This document shows positions 16,707 to 26,610 of a stretch of DNA of 64,000 nucleotides, piece by piece. A model generated the notes under the pieces. That model saw only the letters and a list, made by a program, of their open reading frames with translations. It was not told the origin of the DNA and ran no database searches. Every line of letters begins with the position of its first letter. Position 1 is the first letter of the stretch. The position numbers were made by a program, and so were the translations under genes. This DNA comes from JANQPA01 sp964628385 (lineage in GTDB: Bacteria; Bacteroidota; Bacteroidia; Chitinophagales; Saprospiraceae): contig CAZVOD010000004.1 of the NCBI GenBank assembly GCA_964628385.1, positions 1 through 64,000 of the forward strand, written 5' to 3'.

Positions 16707-18003
16707 GTAGTAATTGCTCCAATTTGATCCCGCGGGAGCCTTTTACCAGCATCAGCGCATTACTTATAGGATGATCAGCCCACCAGGAAGCGAGTTCGTT
16801 GACCTGATCAAAACAGAGGTGTTTCTTAGTATCAGCTACTTGCCGGAATAATGGCCCTACCAGTATGATTATCTTCAGGTCCATCCCGTCAAGCATATCG
16901 AGAATGTGCTTATGCTCAGATTCCGCTGATGGACCCAGCTCAAGCATATCTCCGAGAATAACCACTTTGTGAGGATGGGACATCAACGACAAGTTTTCCA
17001 AAGCTCCTTTTACGCTTGTAGGATTAGCATTATAGGCATCCAGTATGAGCCGATTATTTTCCCACTCCATCAACTGAGATCTGTTATTTTGGGGTAAATA
17101 ACTTTCTATAGCTTCCTTGATCAGCCAACTTTTTACTTCAAAAAAAAGCCCTAGTGCTATTGCTGTGCTGATATTATTAAAGTTATATTTTCCTACTAAT
17201 TTAGAATGGCTTTCTATTTTTTTACCCTGCTCATCAAAGAAAGCCGCACTAACGAAAGGTGCTGCTGCTGCCATTTGAACCGGAATATCAACGCGGTGTT
17301 CCTCAGATGGCGCTCCATAAAATATCCTTTTTGCTACATGTACAGAAAGGTTATCCAAAAAGGCCTCGTCTTTATTGATAAAAGCAATACCATCGTTTTC
17401 TCTCAACGCATGGAATAATTCCGATTTCCCCTTTTTCACCCCTTCAATGCCTCCAAACCCCTCCAAATGTGCTTTACCAATATTAGTAATCACACCATGG
17501 GTGGGCCTGCAGATCGTACATAAAAACGCTATTTCTTTTTGATGATTTGCCCCCATTTCGACAACTGCTATTTCTATATCGGCGGGCATAGAGAGGATAG
17601 TCAACGGTACTCCGATATGGTTGTTGAGGTTCCCCTGAGTAGCGAAGAGTTTATATTTTTTGGATAAAACAGTACTTACCAACTCTTTGGTAGTCGTTTT
17701 CCCGTTACTTCCAGTAATACCTATAAAGGGTACTGTAAACTGTTTTCTATAATGCCGGGCAAGGTCCTGCAAAGTGGTTAAAACATGATCTACAAGAAAA
17801 TAACGATCATCCCTGGCGATGGCCGGATCATCCACTACAGCAAGCATAGCCCCCTGCGCCAGCGCTTGCTCCGCGAACTGATTTCCATCAAACCGGGCTC
17901 CTTTCAGAGCGAAAAATATACCTCCGGGTTTTACTTTGCGGGTATCAGTAAACACACCAGTACTACGTTTGAAATGCAGAAAAAGAGAGTTAATTTTATT
18001 CAT
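16690..18003 (-). CDS. murF: UDP-N-acetylmuramoyl-tripeptide--D-alanyl-D-alanine ligase
   Basis: A 437-residue Mur ligase that adds D-Ala-D-Ala to UDP-MurNAc-tripeptide, the last cytoplasmic step of peptidoglycan precursor synthesis. The N-terminal uridine-binding domain has VFTDTRKVKPGGIFFAL; the ATP loop is GITGSNGKTTTKELV at about 107-121; VEMGANHQKEI, NNISTAIALGL and LDAYNANPTS follow in family order. The ATG at 18003 is preferred to an in-frame TTG three codons upstream. A terminator-like hairpin lies just before it. Same strand as gldJ. Confidence 0.95.
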   Translation of the reverse strand: MNKINSLFLHFKRSTGVFTDTRKVKPGGIFFALKGARFDGNQFAEQALAQGAMLAVVDDPAIARDDRYFLVDHVLTTLQDLARHYRKQFTVPFIGITGSNGKTTTKELVSTVLSKKYKLFATQGNLNNHIGVPLTILSMPADIEIAVVEMGANHQKEIAFLCTICRPTHGVITNIGKAHLEGFGGIEGVKKGKSELFHALRENDGIAFINKDEAFLDNLSVHVAKRIFYGAPSEEHRVDIPVQMAAAAPFVSAAFFDEQGKKIESHSKLVGKYNFNNISTAIALGLFFEVKSWLIKEAIESYLPQNNRSQLMEWENNRLILDAYNANPTSVKGALENLSLMSHPHKVVILGDMLELGPSAESEHKHILDMLDGMDLKIIILVGPLFRQVADTKKHLCFDQVNELASWWADHPISNALMLVKGSRGIKLEQLLLKKSA

Positions 18004-18010
18004 AACAACC

Positions 18011-18050
18011 AAAAAAGGACACCGTTTTCGAATCTTAACGGCATCCTTTT
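18011..18050 (-). terminator. Terminator or attenuator between gldJ and murF
   Basis: Read on the minus strand, AAAAGGA plus CCGTT pairs across a 2x2 internal loop with AACGG plus TCCTTTT, followed by a run of six T. It lies 34 bases after gldJ and ends 8 bases before the murF start codon, so it may damp read-through into murF. Confidence 0.6.
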
Positions 18051-18083
18051 CTTATAGTTTCAGTGTGTGTGCTCTAAAAAATT

Positions 18084-19607
18084 CTAGAATCTTCTTCCGC
18101 CACGACCGCGACGACTACGCTTTTTACTTCCTGAGTTGGAGGAACCAAACTGGTTACCGCCTTTCTCATCATTACCATTGGCTCCACCAAGGCGAATCAT
18201 TGCACAACGGAAACCAAGGTTTCTGTCAGAAGAATTCTGGTCTTTAAACCGGCGAGTACCAGGTGATAGCCAGTAGGCACGATCGCTCCATGAACCACCC
18301 TTGTAGACGCGCGTTTCATCACTGATTAGGGTATGTTTACCATATTCATACAGTGATTGTGACTGCTGATCTCCATCCAGATAATTGTATACTTCACCGC
18401 GCTTGTAGTTTTCGCGACCTGCTACACTAGCATCTTCGATTGGCTGAGTTGGCAGACGTCCCAGTGAATCTGGTGCAGCGGGACGACCAAATTCGTCGGT
18501 CACTATTTCACGGAAAGTACCACCACGAACGGGGTTTAGGTCTTGATTTTCCACGTCCCTTAATGTCACAGAAGTAAGTGGACGATAGAGGTCAAAAACC
18601 CATTCATTTACGTTTCCGGCCATGTTATACAATCCGTAATCGTTTGGCAGGAAGGATCGAACAGGTGCAGGAAATGCCGCATTATCATTCAGGTTACCAG
18701 CGATACCCATGTAGTCACCAGCGCCTCTTTTGAAGTTTGCCAGTATCTGGCCCTGATAGCGATCTCTTGTTTGGTAGCGAACGCTATTGCCATTCCATGG
18801 ATAAATTCTTCTATCACTGATAATTTCGTCTTTGTCAGAAATCATATTACCGATAAGGCCTAAAGCAGCGTATTCCCACTCTGCCTCTGTAGGCAATCGA
18901 TAATCAGGTAAAAGGATACCATCTTCAAAGCGTACCGAACGATCTTCGCCAGTAGCTATATTTTTCAGGTTCTTACGTACATTACCCTGGTAATATCCAG
19001 CCAGATAAGAGCCGGTATTGAAATTATCAGCCCCTTTTTGCTCTGGACTTGGATTAAGAATTCCTTCTTCTATCAACCTATTTTCGTTGACACGATCTGT
19101 ACGCCACTTAGAATATTCAGCAGCCTGTACCCATGAAACACCCACTACCGGATAGTCATCAAAAGAAGGGTGTCTGAAATAGGTTTTCACCAATGGTTCA
19201 TTATAGGCAAGCTCTTCTCTCCATACTAGTGTATCCGGAAGAGAGCGAAGATAAAATTCATAATCTTCACTAAACACGCGATTCATCCAGAAAGTATATT
19301 CGCGATAATCAATGTTGGCCACCTCTGTTTCATCCATATAAAAGGAAGAAACAGTAACTCTTCTGGGGGTATTATTCCAATCATAAGTTACATCTTCACC
19401 GGTAACGCCCATAGTAAAGGTACCACCTTCGATAAGTACAAGGTTAGGTCCTGTATCCTGGCCCTCGTAATCTAACTTTTCAAAACCTCCATAATCCTTA
19501 TCATTGTACTTCCAGCCAGTAGTTGCTGACCTTTCTTTCTTACTACAGGAGCTTAACAGGAACACAACTGCAAGCGCGTAGGTACTTAAAGACAAAAGCT
19601 TTTTCAT
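18084..19607 (-). CDS. gldJ: Gliding motility / type IX secretion lipoprotein GldJ
   Basis: A 507-residue lipoprotein. From the ATG at 19607 the signal is MKKLLSLSTYALAVVFLLSSC with a lipobox ending at Cys21; the in-frame codon four residues upstream is less likely. The body is a formylglycine-generating-enzyme-like (SUMF1) fold: IEGGTFTMGVTGEDV, PRRVTVSSFYMDETEVANIDY, VGVSWVQAAEYSKWR, RLPTEAEWEYAA, YNMAGNVNEWVFDLY and GGSWSDRAYWLSPGTRR. GldJ is essential for gliding and for the type IX motor complex in Flavobacterium. The last 15 residues (SGSKKRSRRGRGGRRF) are strongly basic. Followed by murF on the same strand. Confidence 0.93.
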   Translation of the reverse strand: MKKLLSLSTYALAVVFLLSSCSKKERSATTGWKYNDKDYGGFEKLDYEGQDTGPNLVLIEGGTFTMGVTGEDVTYDWNNTPRRVTVSSFYMDETEVANIDYREYTFWMNRVFSEDYEFYLRSLPDTLVWREELAYNEPLVKTYFRHPSFDDYPVVGVSWVQAAEYSKWRTDRVNENRLIEEGILNPSPEQKGADNFNTGSYLAGYYQGNVRKNLKNIATGEDRSVRFEDGILLPDYRLPTEAEWEYAALGLIGNMISDKDEIISDRRIYPWNGNSVRYQTRDRYQGQILANFKRGAGDYMGIAGNLNDNAAFPAPVRSFLPNDYGLYNMAGNVNEWVFDLYRPLTSVTLRDVENQDLNPVRGGTFREIVTDEFGRPAAPDSLGRLPTQPIEDASVAGRENYKRGEVYNYLDGDQQSQSLYEYGKHTLISDETRVYKGGSWSDRAYWLSPGTRRFKDQNSSDRNLGFRCAMIRLGGANGNDEKGGNQFGSSNSGSKKRSRRGRGGRRF

Positions 19608-19799
19608 TATTCTAGCCAAATTTGTTGATTGAGAATTGACGAACTAATTTCCTTCGCTTCCAAAAGGCAAGCGAAAATAATGGTCTAATCACGGTTTTCC
19701 AAATCTCGGTTTTAAATATATTAACCGAACGGATAGTTCATTAAAAAAGTATACACGCTACTAGTAAATATTTATTCAATTCTGGCTTTAGGCTCAGGA

Positions 19800-20831
19800 T
19801 TAATTAAACATCTTGAAGCAGTTGCTATACCTGGACTGCCGCTTTTTGCGATTCAGCTGCTTGCTATCCCCAAGATTGATGGCAATAGAGATTTCATGTG
19901 TTCCTCCGGGTTGGGTAGTGGACAGATTAGAAATAGTAGCATCATAACTATACCCTATTCTCAAGACACCATAGCGAACTCCCATTAGGCCAATAACGGC
20001 ATCCGGGTTTTCGAATGTATGTCGATACCACAGGCCTCCAAATACCTGGCCATAGCCAGCGTAAGCTCCCAGATTCAACTGTGTAAAATCTCCCTGTTGT
20101 TGGAAAAGAACATTTGGTGATATGAACGTAGGCCCATTTCGAATATTGCCCCCCGGAAGGTTTATTTCAGCTCCGCCGTGAAAAGAATACAGTGTGGGAA
20201 AGCCATCCTGTATTTGTTGGTTAGCATCCAAAAAAGGAGTATTAGACTGAGTGAGGTGCTTGATGGTAATCCCGCCGTAGAAATTGCCACCGTACACCAA
20301 AAGGCCGGTAGAAAAATCGAGTGTCGATTCTGTTAGATTTTCAGGTCTTATTTCTTCGGACACTATTGGGTTGCCTCCCGGTGTTTGTGCGCCATTCAGA
20401 GGGTCTAGCTGATCTACAAAGATCAACTGATCCCAATCCAGCCGCGTTTGGATCACCCCGGCCTGAAGGCCAATTTTAATAAATACCTCATTTTGGATAT
20501 TCAACTGATAGCTGTAGGTACCGCTGATAAAATTGGTTTTATAGATTCCATTCCCCGCGTCATCAGTCATCAAAATAAGCCCCAGGCCGCTATTTAGCTC
20601 CTCGAGGGGCTGCTCGTATGTAGCGGCGAAAGTCCTGAAGGCACTAGGCCAGTTGGGCCACTGGTCTCTGTAATTGAGTGTAATTCTTGGACCGCTGGTA
20701 ACTCCCGCAAAAGCCGGATTCAGATGTAAAGGTGCAGCATAAAACTGACTGAATGTTACATCTTGTGATTTTGCCGATACGGCCAGCGTCAGTAGAAAAA
20801 GATAAATGGTAACCTGTCTAATCATTGACAT
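19800..20831 (-). CDS. PorP/SprF family type IX secretion outer-membrane protein
   Basis: A 343-residue beta-barrel protein. A signal peptide (MSMIRQVTIYLFLLTLAVSAKS) is followed by QDVTFSQFYAAPLHLNPAFAG, the hallmark of the PorP/SprF family, and YRDQWPN. Strands end near GVRYGVLRIGYSYDATISNL and GGTHEISIAINLG. Family members act in the type IX motor complex or help secrete a specific partner such as SprB. The tail after the last strand (KKRQSRYSNCFKMFN) is unusual and basic. A well-placed promoter precedes it, so it is probably expressed apart from gldJ or as the head of a gldJ unit. Confidence 0.9.
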   Translation of the reverse strand: MSMIRQVTIYLFLLTLAVSAKSQDVTFSQFYAAPLHLNPAFAGVTSGPRITLNYRDQWPNWPSAFRTFAATYEQPLEELNSGLGLILMTDDAGNGIYKTNFISGTYSYQLNIQNEVFIKIGLQAGVIQTRLDWDQLIFVDQLDPLNGAQTPGGNPIVSEEIRPENLTESTLDFSTGLLVYGGNFYGGITIKHLTQSNTPFLDANQQIQDGFPTLYSFHGGAEINLPGGNIRNGPTFISPNVLFQQQGDFTQLNLGAYAGYGQVFGGLWYRHTFENPDAVIGLMGVRYGVLRIGYSYDATISNLSTTQPGGTHEISIAINLGDSKQLNRKKRQSRYSNCFKMFN

Positions 20832-21214
20832 CTATTGATTGTTGATGTATTCAAAATTCAGTTATGTTTGCAATACCACAAAAACGGAAAATAGGTACTA
20901 TTTGTACATTGCGCCAACTCTTTTGAGCGCTTTGTAGCCCAAATTACAATACTTCCAGAGGTCATCTGTAATAAGAAATGAATGAATTAGTTATCAGATT
21001 GGGTTCAGGCATCAAACTACGTTTAGTTAAGGTCTTGTTTTTAGAATGTAACCTAAAAAGGAGTTGCAAAGTTATTTTGCGACATTTCCCCCAATTACTA
21101 TTTTCAATTCAATAGCTACAGCTATAAAACGCCTTATCTTTATTTTTGAATGCCTTTCGGATGCGAAAAGCTACCAAATTATAAAATTGATTGCAATTAT
21201 AATTCTCGTAAAAT
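20832..21214. other. Divergent intergenic region between porP/sprF-like gene and porU
   Basis: No ORF is supported. Besides the porP-side promoter, GTTGCAAA (21063-21070) and TTTGCGAC (21076-21083) form an 8-bp dyad with a 5-base spacer and one G-U pair. TATTTTTG at 21141-21148 fits a -7 box for porU, but no TTTG lies at the right distance. Confidence 0.5.
20852..20882 (-). promoter_or_regulatory. Promoter for the porP/sprF-like gene
   Basis: On the minus strand TTTG (20882-20879) is followed after exactly 19 bases by GAATTTTG (20859-20852), one base off TAnnTTTG. The expected start lies near 20845, leaving a short leader of about 14 bases. Confidence 0.55.
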
Positions 21215-24200
21215 ATGAAGAATTTTGCTTTAACAACCATACTTTTTTTGGCATTAAGTCTGTCAAGCGCCAATTCGCAGGTTAATTTAACATTTACCTT
21301 CAATTGGGAAGAGGCGCCTGAAGAAGTGCAATTTGAAGGCCAAAACTATAAAAAGTGGGATTTCAACGGAGCCGTCTTCAGTGAGAGCGCCCCGGGCGTC
21401 CCTTTTTTCAATCATGTATTTCCTACCTCCAGGCTGGGTACTGCCCAGGTAACCATAATTGATGCGGTGTATGAACCATTTCCCGAAGCGGCACAATTGT
21501 ATGAATCTGCAATTGGAGAAGCACTGAATTTTGAAGCGGCTGCTTATCAAAATATGAAGGGGCAAATACAGGGAAGGCTGGGCTTTGTTCCGATTGTAAA
21601 AAGAACGGGAAGGTTTGAAAGACTCAAAGAATTGTCTGTACGCGTAGCATTCACAACATCTACCAGTGTTAGCAAAAGGGGTAATAATACGACGACCTCC
21701 AAACTGGCGGACGGAACGATTTATAAATTGGCAGTGAATAATACCGGGATGCACCGGCTGAGCTATAGCTTTCTCAAAGAGGAGTTGGGCGTAGATATTG
21801 ATAATATCGATCCGCGGAATCTGCAAATTTTGGGTAACGGTGGTGGCCGCGTTCCTTTTGACACCGAGGAGCTCCGGATTGATGACCTGGATGAAAATCC
21901 GATTTTGGTGGTTGGTGAGGAAGATGGCATTTTCAATACCGACGATTATATCCTTTTTTATGCGGAGGGGCCTAACATTTGGAAGTTTGATGCTGCTAAC
22001 AGAATTTTCAACAAGGAACAAAATATTTACAGCAGCCAAAACTTCTACTTTTTAAAAGTAGCTTCTACCCGGGCCCGTCGCATCTCTGACCGCGGTTCTT
22101 TGACTGGCACCGCGTACACTAGCAATACTTTTGATGATTTTGCCAGTTTTGAAGAGGATAAAGCCAATTTATTACACGATTGGAACCGTGCTCAGGGTTC
22201 CGGACAAATATGGTACGGCGATCATTTCAAAAACAGAAGGGAATACTCTTATCCGGCCTTATTTACTTTTGAGAATCTGGATTTTAGTGAACCGGTTCAA
22301 GTCAAAGTCAGAGCATTACTCCGGGCGGCTGTGTCTTCTTCTTTTGATTTGCAGGTGAATAACCAGTCCTTTTCTAGTAGGAATGTATCCAGGGTTTTTC
22401 CACTTTCCGGGCCCAATGATGCAGAAGTAACATACGGTTATCCAGCTATTATTGAAGAGGCGATAACTGTTGACAGAAATGCACTTGACTTTGTAGTCAG
22501 TTATCCTTTCCCGCAAGGTCAGGGTGATGGCAGTGAAGGGTGGCTGGACTATATCCAGGTCAATGTACGTCGTCAACTTGAAATGGTAGGTGATGAGCTA
22601 TCGTTCAGGGATGTCCGTTCCCTAGATTTTCCAAGTAGTTCTTTTCAGCTGGGTAATGCCAATAGCAACACCAGAGTTTGGGATATTACAGTTCCTGCAC
22701 AGCCGCAGGGGCAGGCTTTTGACTTCAATGGCAACATACTTGAATTTGGATACAACTCCGAAACTTTGAGGCATTTTATTGCTTTTCAGGTTGACGGCAG
22801 CAGCTTTGCCCAGCCTGAAGCGATTGGTAATATTGCCAATCAGAATATTCACGGTATTCAGGATGCAGATATGGCAATTGTTTACCATCCCGAATTTGAA
22901 TCAGAAGCTTCAAGGTTAGCGGAACACAGGCAGCGTTTTTCCGGATTACAGGTAGCATTGGTGAATGTGGAGCACATCTACAATGAATTTTCATCCGGCC
23001 GTCTGGATCCGACGGCTATCCGGGATTTTGCCCAAATGCTGCATGAGCAGAGTAGTAATTTCAGGTTTTTATTACTATTCGGGGATGGCTCATTTGATCA
23101 TAAAGATTTTTATAATTTGGGAGGAAATTTCATTCCGGTTTTTGAAACGGAATCCATGAATCCAATCAATACTTACCCTACTGATGACTATTTCGTGATT
23201 TTTGATGCGTCAACCAGGCGGGCTTCCAATGATCCCTTGTCGGGAGATTTGGAATTAGGTATTGGCCGCCTGCCGGCACAAAATATCAGTCAGGCCAAAG
23301 TACTTGTAGACAAAATCATTAATTACGAGACTAACCCGAATACTTTTCAGGAGTGGCGCAACAAGATTGTAATGGTCGGTGATGATGAAGATGGCAATAC
23401 TCACACGGGTGATGCAGATGATATTGCCGAAAAAATTGATCGGCTTTATCCATCTTATAATATTGAAAAAATATATTTAGATGCTTTTCCTCAGGTTTCT
23501 ACCCCCGGTGGAACACGATACCCGGAGGTTACTGCAGCTTTAAATCAGGCTATTTTTAAGGGTATTTTGAGCGTCACTTATCTTGGCCATGGTGGTAGTC
23601 AGGGCTGGGCACAGGAGCGCGTTCTCAATATCTCTGACATTTTGAATTGGGAAAATGACGAAGCGCTTCCGTTATTCATCACTGCAACTTGCTCTTTTGC
23701 CGGTTATGATGATCCGGCTTTTACTACCGCTGGTGAAGAAGTACTACTGAATCCCAGAGGAGGAGCTATTGCCCTGTTTACCACAGTGAGAGCTGTATTT
23801 GCCAATCAAAACAGACAATTAACAGAGGCGATTATGGAAACTTTATTTGATGACCAGGGCGGTGAGGTCATTACGCTTGGCGAAGCCATGACTGTTACCA
23901 AAAATAGCTTTGCCAGCACTTTCACCATTCGCAATTCCAGGAAATTTACGCTATTGGGGGATCCCTCGATGAAGCTGGCTATTCCCAGGCTCAATATAGT
24001 TACGGAGCGCATTAATGATAATCCTGTAACGGAAAATACTATTGACACCATTGGCGCGCTGCAACAAGTAACGGTTGTGGGTTATATTGCCAACCAGGCG
24101 GGGCAGCCTGATGAAGACTTTAATGGCATTATTTATCCCACTGTTTTTGATAAGCCGATAGAATCAAAAACCCTTGGGCAAGACGTTGGCAGTCCGGTCT

Positions 24201-25099
24201 TTGATTTTTCTCTTCAAAAAAATATTTTATTTAAAGGTAGGGCTTCAGTAAGAAATGGTCGATTTGATTTTACCTTTGTAGTACCAAGAGATATTAACTA
24301 TCAATTAGGGATTGGAAAGATCAGCTACTATGCAGCTGATCTGAGTAAAAAAATTGATGCCGGAGGTTTTAGTGAAAATATAGCTATAGGAGGGACGGCT
24401 CAGGACGGGCTTGTGGATAACCAGGGGCCACGGGTGGAAGTCTTTGTGAATACGGAAGATTTTGTTTTTGGCGGCATTACGGACGAGAGTCCTAACCTGC
24501 TGGTAAAACTGGAGGATGACAATGGCATAAATGTTGTTGGTAATAGTATTGGCCATGATCTGGAGGGAACACTGGATGAAGATACTCAAAACACTATTCT
24601 ACTCAACGATTTTTACCAGGCCGAGCTAGATGATTATACAAAGGGAACAGTTAGGTATCCTTTAGAAAACCTGGCTGAAGGCCAGCACAGTATCCGGGTA
24701 AAAGCGTGGGATGTTGCCAATAATTCGGCTGAAGGCTACACTGAGTTTATTGTAGCTTCTTCGGAAGGCCTGGCACTACAGCATGTTTTGAATTACCCCA
24801 ATCCATTTACGGATCGCACCTGCTTTCAGTTTGATCACAATATAGAAAATATAGATCTGGATGTTCAGATCAATATTTATACCGTATCAGGCCGGCTGGT
24901 GAAGCAAATACAAACCAGCATTTTCTCAGATGGTGCCTTGCGCCAGGATGATTGTATCGAATGGGATGGTCGGGATGATTATGGTGGTCGTTTGGCCAGA
25001 GGTGTTTACCTTTACAAAGTGAAAGTCAGAGCACTAAATACCGGATCAGAGACGCTTAGCAGCGAAAGTGAGTTTGAAAAACTGGTACTCCTAAAATAA
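21215..25099 (+). CDS. porU: Type IX secretion system sortase PorU (C25 peptidase)
   Basis: A 1294-residue gingipain-type cysteine protease that removes C-terminal sorting domains at the cell surface and attaches cargo. A signal peptide is followed by a long N-terminal region. The C25 domain (about 560-930) has the RLPAQNISQAKVLVDKI segment and the catalytic dyad: His792 in TYLGHGGSQGW and Cys826 in ITATCSFAGYDDP. The end has an FlgD-like/sorting-domain-like module (LNYPNPFTDRTCFQFDHN and GVYLYKVKVR). PorU itself keeps its tail uncleaved in Porphyromonas. porV follows after 215 bases, the usual order. Confidence 0.95.
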   Translation: MKNFALTTILFLALSLSSANSQVNLTFTFNWEEAPEEVQFEGQNYKKWDFNGAVFSESAPGVPFFNHVFPTSRLGTAQVTIIDAVYEPFPEAAQLYESAIGEALNFEAAAYQNMKGQIQGRLGFVPIVKRTGRFERLKELSVRVAFTTSTSVSKRGNNTTTSKLADGTIYKLAVNNTGMHRLSYSFLKEELGVDIDNIDPRNLQILGNGGGRVPFDTEELRIDDLDENPILVVGEEDGIFNTDDYILFYAEGPNIWKFDAANRIFNKEQNIYSSQNFYFLKVASTRARRISDRGSLTGTAYTSNTFDDFASFEEDKANLLHDWNRAQGSGQIWYGDHFKNRREYSYPALFTFENLDFSEPVQVKVRALLRAAVSSSFDLQVNNQSFSSRNVSRVFPLSGPNDAEVTYGYPAIIEEAITVDRNALDFVVSYPFPQGQGDGSEGWLDYIQVNVRRQLEMVGDELSFRDVRSLDFPSSSFQLGNANSNTRVWDITVPAQPQGQAFDFNGNILEFGYNSETLRHFIAFQVDGSSFAQPEAIGNIANQNIHGIQDADMAIVYHPEFESEASRLAEHRQRFSGLQVALVNVEHIYNEFSSGRLDPTAIRDFAQMLHEQSSNFRFLLLFGDGSFDHKDFYNLGGNFIPVFETESMNPINTYPTDDYFVIFDASTRRASNDPLSGDLELGIGRLPAQNISQAKVLVDKIINYETNPNTFQEWRNKIVMVGDDEDGNTHTGDADDIAEKIDRLYPSYNIEKIYLDAFPQVSTPGGTRYPEVTAALNQAIFKGILSVTYLGHGGSQGWAQERVLNISDILNWENDEALPLFITATCSFAGYDDPAFTTAGEEVLLNPRGGAIALFTTVRAVFANQNRQLTEAIMETLFDDQGGEVITLGEAMTVTKNSFASTFTIRNSRKFTLLGDPSMKLAIPRLNIVTERINDNPVTENTIDTIGALQQVTVVGYIANQAGQPDEDFNGIIYPTVFDKPIESKTLGQDVGSPVFDFSLQKNILFKGRASVRNGRFDFTFVVPRDINYQLGIGKISYYAADLSKKIDAGGFSENIAIGGTAQDGLVDNQGPRVEVFVNTEDFVFGGITDESPNLLVKLEDDNGINVVGNSIGHDLEGTLDEDTQNTILLNDFYQAELDDYTKGTVRYPLENLAEGQHSIRVKAWDVANNSAEGYTEFIVASSEGLALQHVLNYPNPFTDRTCFQFDHNIENIDLDVQINIYTVSGRLVKQIQTSIFSDGALRQDDCIEWDGRDDYGGRLARGVYLYKVKVRALNTGSETLSSESEFEKLVLLK

Positions 25100-25314
25100 G
25101 ATGCTCATTTTTTCGTATGATATGTAGTTGTTTTTCACAGTTTTTAACAGTTGAGAATCAACCATCAATTTTGTCAAAATACATACTCGCCCAATAAGCG
25201 TTTGAAAGGTTGCTTTTAAAAATTGCTTACAGGCGCTATCGGCAGTTTGGATAATGACGATATGTTTTTCGAAGAATTTAATATTTGAACAATTTTGAAA
25301 ATTGAAGACATCTC

Positions 25315-26514
25315 ATGAAGAATTTATTACTTCAATCTGTCTTAGCGTTAGCCTTCATAATTGCTGGCGCGCAAAGTTTACAAGCACAATGCTATGAGGG
25401 GCCTGACGGAAGGTTTTACAACCTCGATGGTACGCCATGTACCAACACAGTCGTTACTGCCGTCCCTTTTTTGCGTATTGTTTCTGACGCCAGATCGGGC
25501 GCTATGGGCGATGTAGGGATCGGTTTGTCCGTTGATCCCAACGCCATGCATTTTAATGCTTCCAAACTGGCTTTTGCCGAGAACAAAGTAGGGGTTTCGG
25601 CCACTTATACCCCATGGCTTCGAGCGCTGGGGCTGAATGATGTATATCTAGCCTACCTGACCAGTTATCTGAAGCTTGATGACCAGCAGGCGCTGGGATT
25701 CGGATTGCGGTATTTCTCTTTGGGTACTATCCAGTTTACGGATGAAAATGGCCAGCCATTAGTCCCCGGACGTCCTAATGAATTCGAGGTATCTTTTGCT
25801 TACGCCCGTAAGTTATCTGATAAGTTCTCAGCAGCTTTAACCGGTAAATTTATTTATTCTAACCTCGCCGCAGGGCAGATTTCTCCCAACGGAGAAACTA
25901 TAGAGGTGGGAGTGGCAGGAGCTGCTGATATCTCCCTGACTTACGAAACGCCCATAGAAATGGCCAATGCTTCTTCTGATTTAAGAATAGGCCTAGCTCT
26001 GACTAATATCGGTTCTAAAATTACTTATACCAGATCTACCGTTCGGGACTTTTTGCCAGCTAATATAGGCTTGGGAGCTGCCTGGGATATTGATCTAAAT
26101 GATTTTAACCGCCTTACGATTGCAGCAGATATTAATAAGCTGATGGTACCTACGCCTTGCCAGGGCGATGATTGTGATCTGGATAATAATGATATTCGCG
26201 ACTATAAAGAACAGTCTCCTATTGCAGGAATTGTTTCCTCATTTAGCGACGCTCCTGAAGGGTTCAGTGAAGAACTAAGAGAATTAATATATTCTATTGG
26301 TGTAGAATACTGGTACGACGAGCAGTTTGCCGTACGTGCAGGTTATTTTAACGAGCATATACAAAAAGGTGGCCGTAAGTTCTTTACAGTCGGCCTTGGA
26401 CTAAAGTATAACGTATTTGGTTTGAATTTCTCTTACCTCATACCTACTACTAATCAACGTAACCCGCTGGATAATACCCTTAGATTCTCTTTACTATTTG
26501 ACTTTGTAGAATAA
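25315..26514 (+). CDS. porV: Type IX secretion outer-membrane protein PorV (LptO)
   Basis: A 399-residue FadL-like barrel protein. The signal peptide MKNLLLQSVLALAFIIAGAQ is followed by the PorV opening: VPFLRIVSDARSGAMGDVGI, then DPNAMHFNASKLAFAENKVG. The end is LRFSLLFDF. PorV escorts cargo from the SprA translocon to PorU on the surface and is needed for the attachment complex. It sits downstream of porU in the same direction and is probably read from the same transcript, with a hairpin after the stop. Confidence 0.95.
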   Translation: MKNLLLQSVLALAFIIAGAQSLQAQCYEGPDGRFYNLDGTPCTNTVVTAVPFLRIVSDARSGAMGDVGIGLSVDPNAMHFNASKLAFAENKVGVSATYTPWLRALGLNDVYLAYLTSYLKLDDQQALGFGLRYFSLGTIQFTDENGQPLVPGRPNEFEVSFAYARKLSDKFSAALTGKFIYSNLAAGQISPNGETIEVGVAGAADISLTYETPIEMANASSDLRIGLALTNIGSKITYTRSTVRDFLPANIGLGAAWDIDLNDFNRLTIAADINKLMVPTPCQGDDCDLDNNDIRDYKEQSPIAGIVSSFSDAPEGFSEELRELIYSIGVEYWYDEQFAVRAGYFNEHIQKGGRKFFTVGLGLKYNVFGLNFSYLIPTTNQRNPLDNTLRFSLLFDFVE

Positions 26515-26563
26515 AAAGAGAAGACCAAGCCATTGTGTTTGGAATGATATTCAGTAGGAAAGG

Positions 26564-26595
26564 TGAGCCATCTCAAAGTAAAATGAGATGGCTCA
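26564..26595 (+). terminator. Terminator-like hairpin between porV and rnpB
   Basis: TGAGCCATCTCA (26564-26575) and TGAGATGGCTCA (26584-26595) form a perfect 12-bp stem with an 8-base A-rich loop. It lies between two convergent units, porV and RNase P RNA, and may serve both. T-runs on either side are weak. Confidence 0.65.
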
Positions 26596-26610
26596 TGTTG
26601 TTAAGAAAGC

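Noticed and set aside
21287..22039. A 250-codon open frame on the minus strand
   Set aside because: It lies wholly inside porU, which has a signal peptide and intact catalytic residues; no family resemblance.
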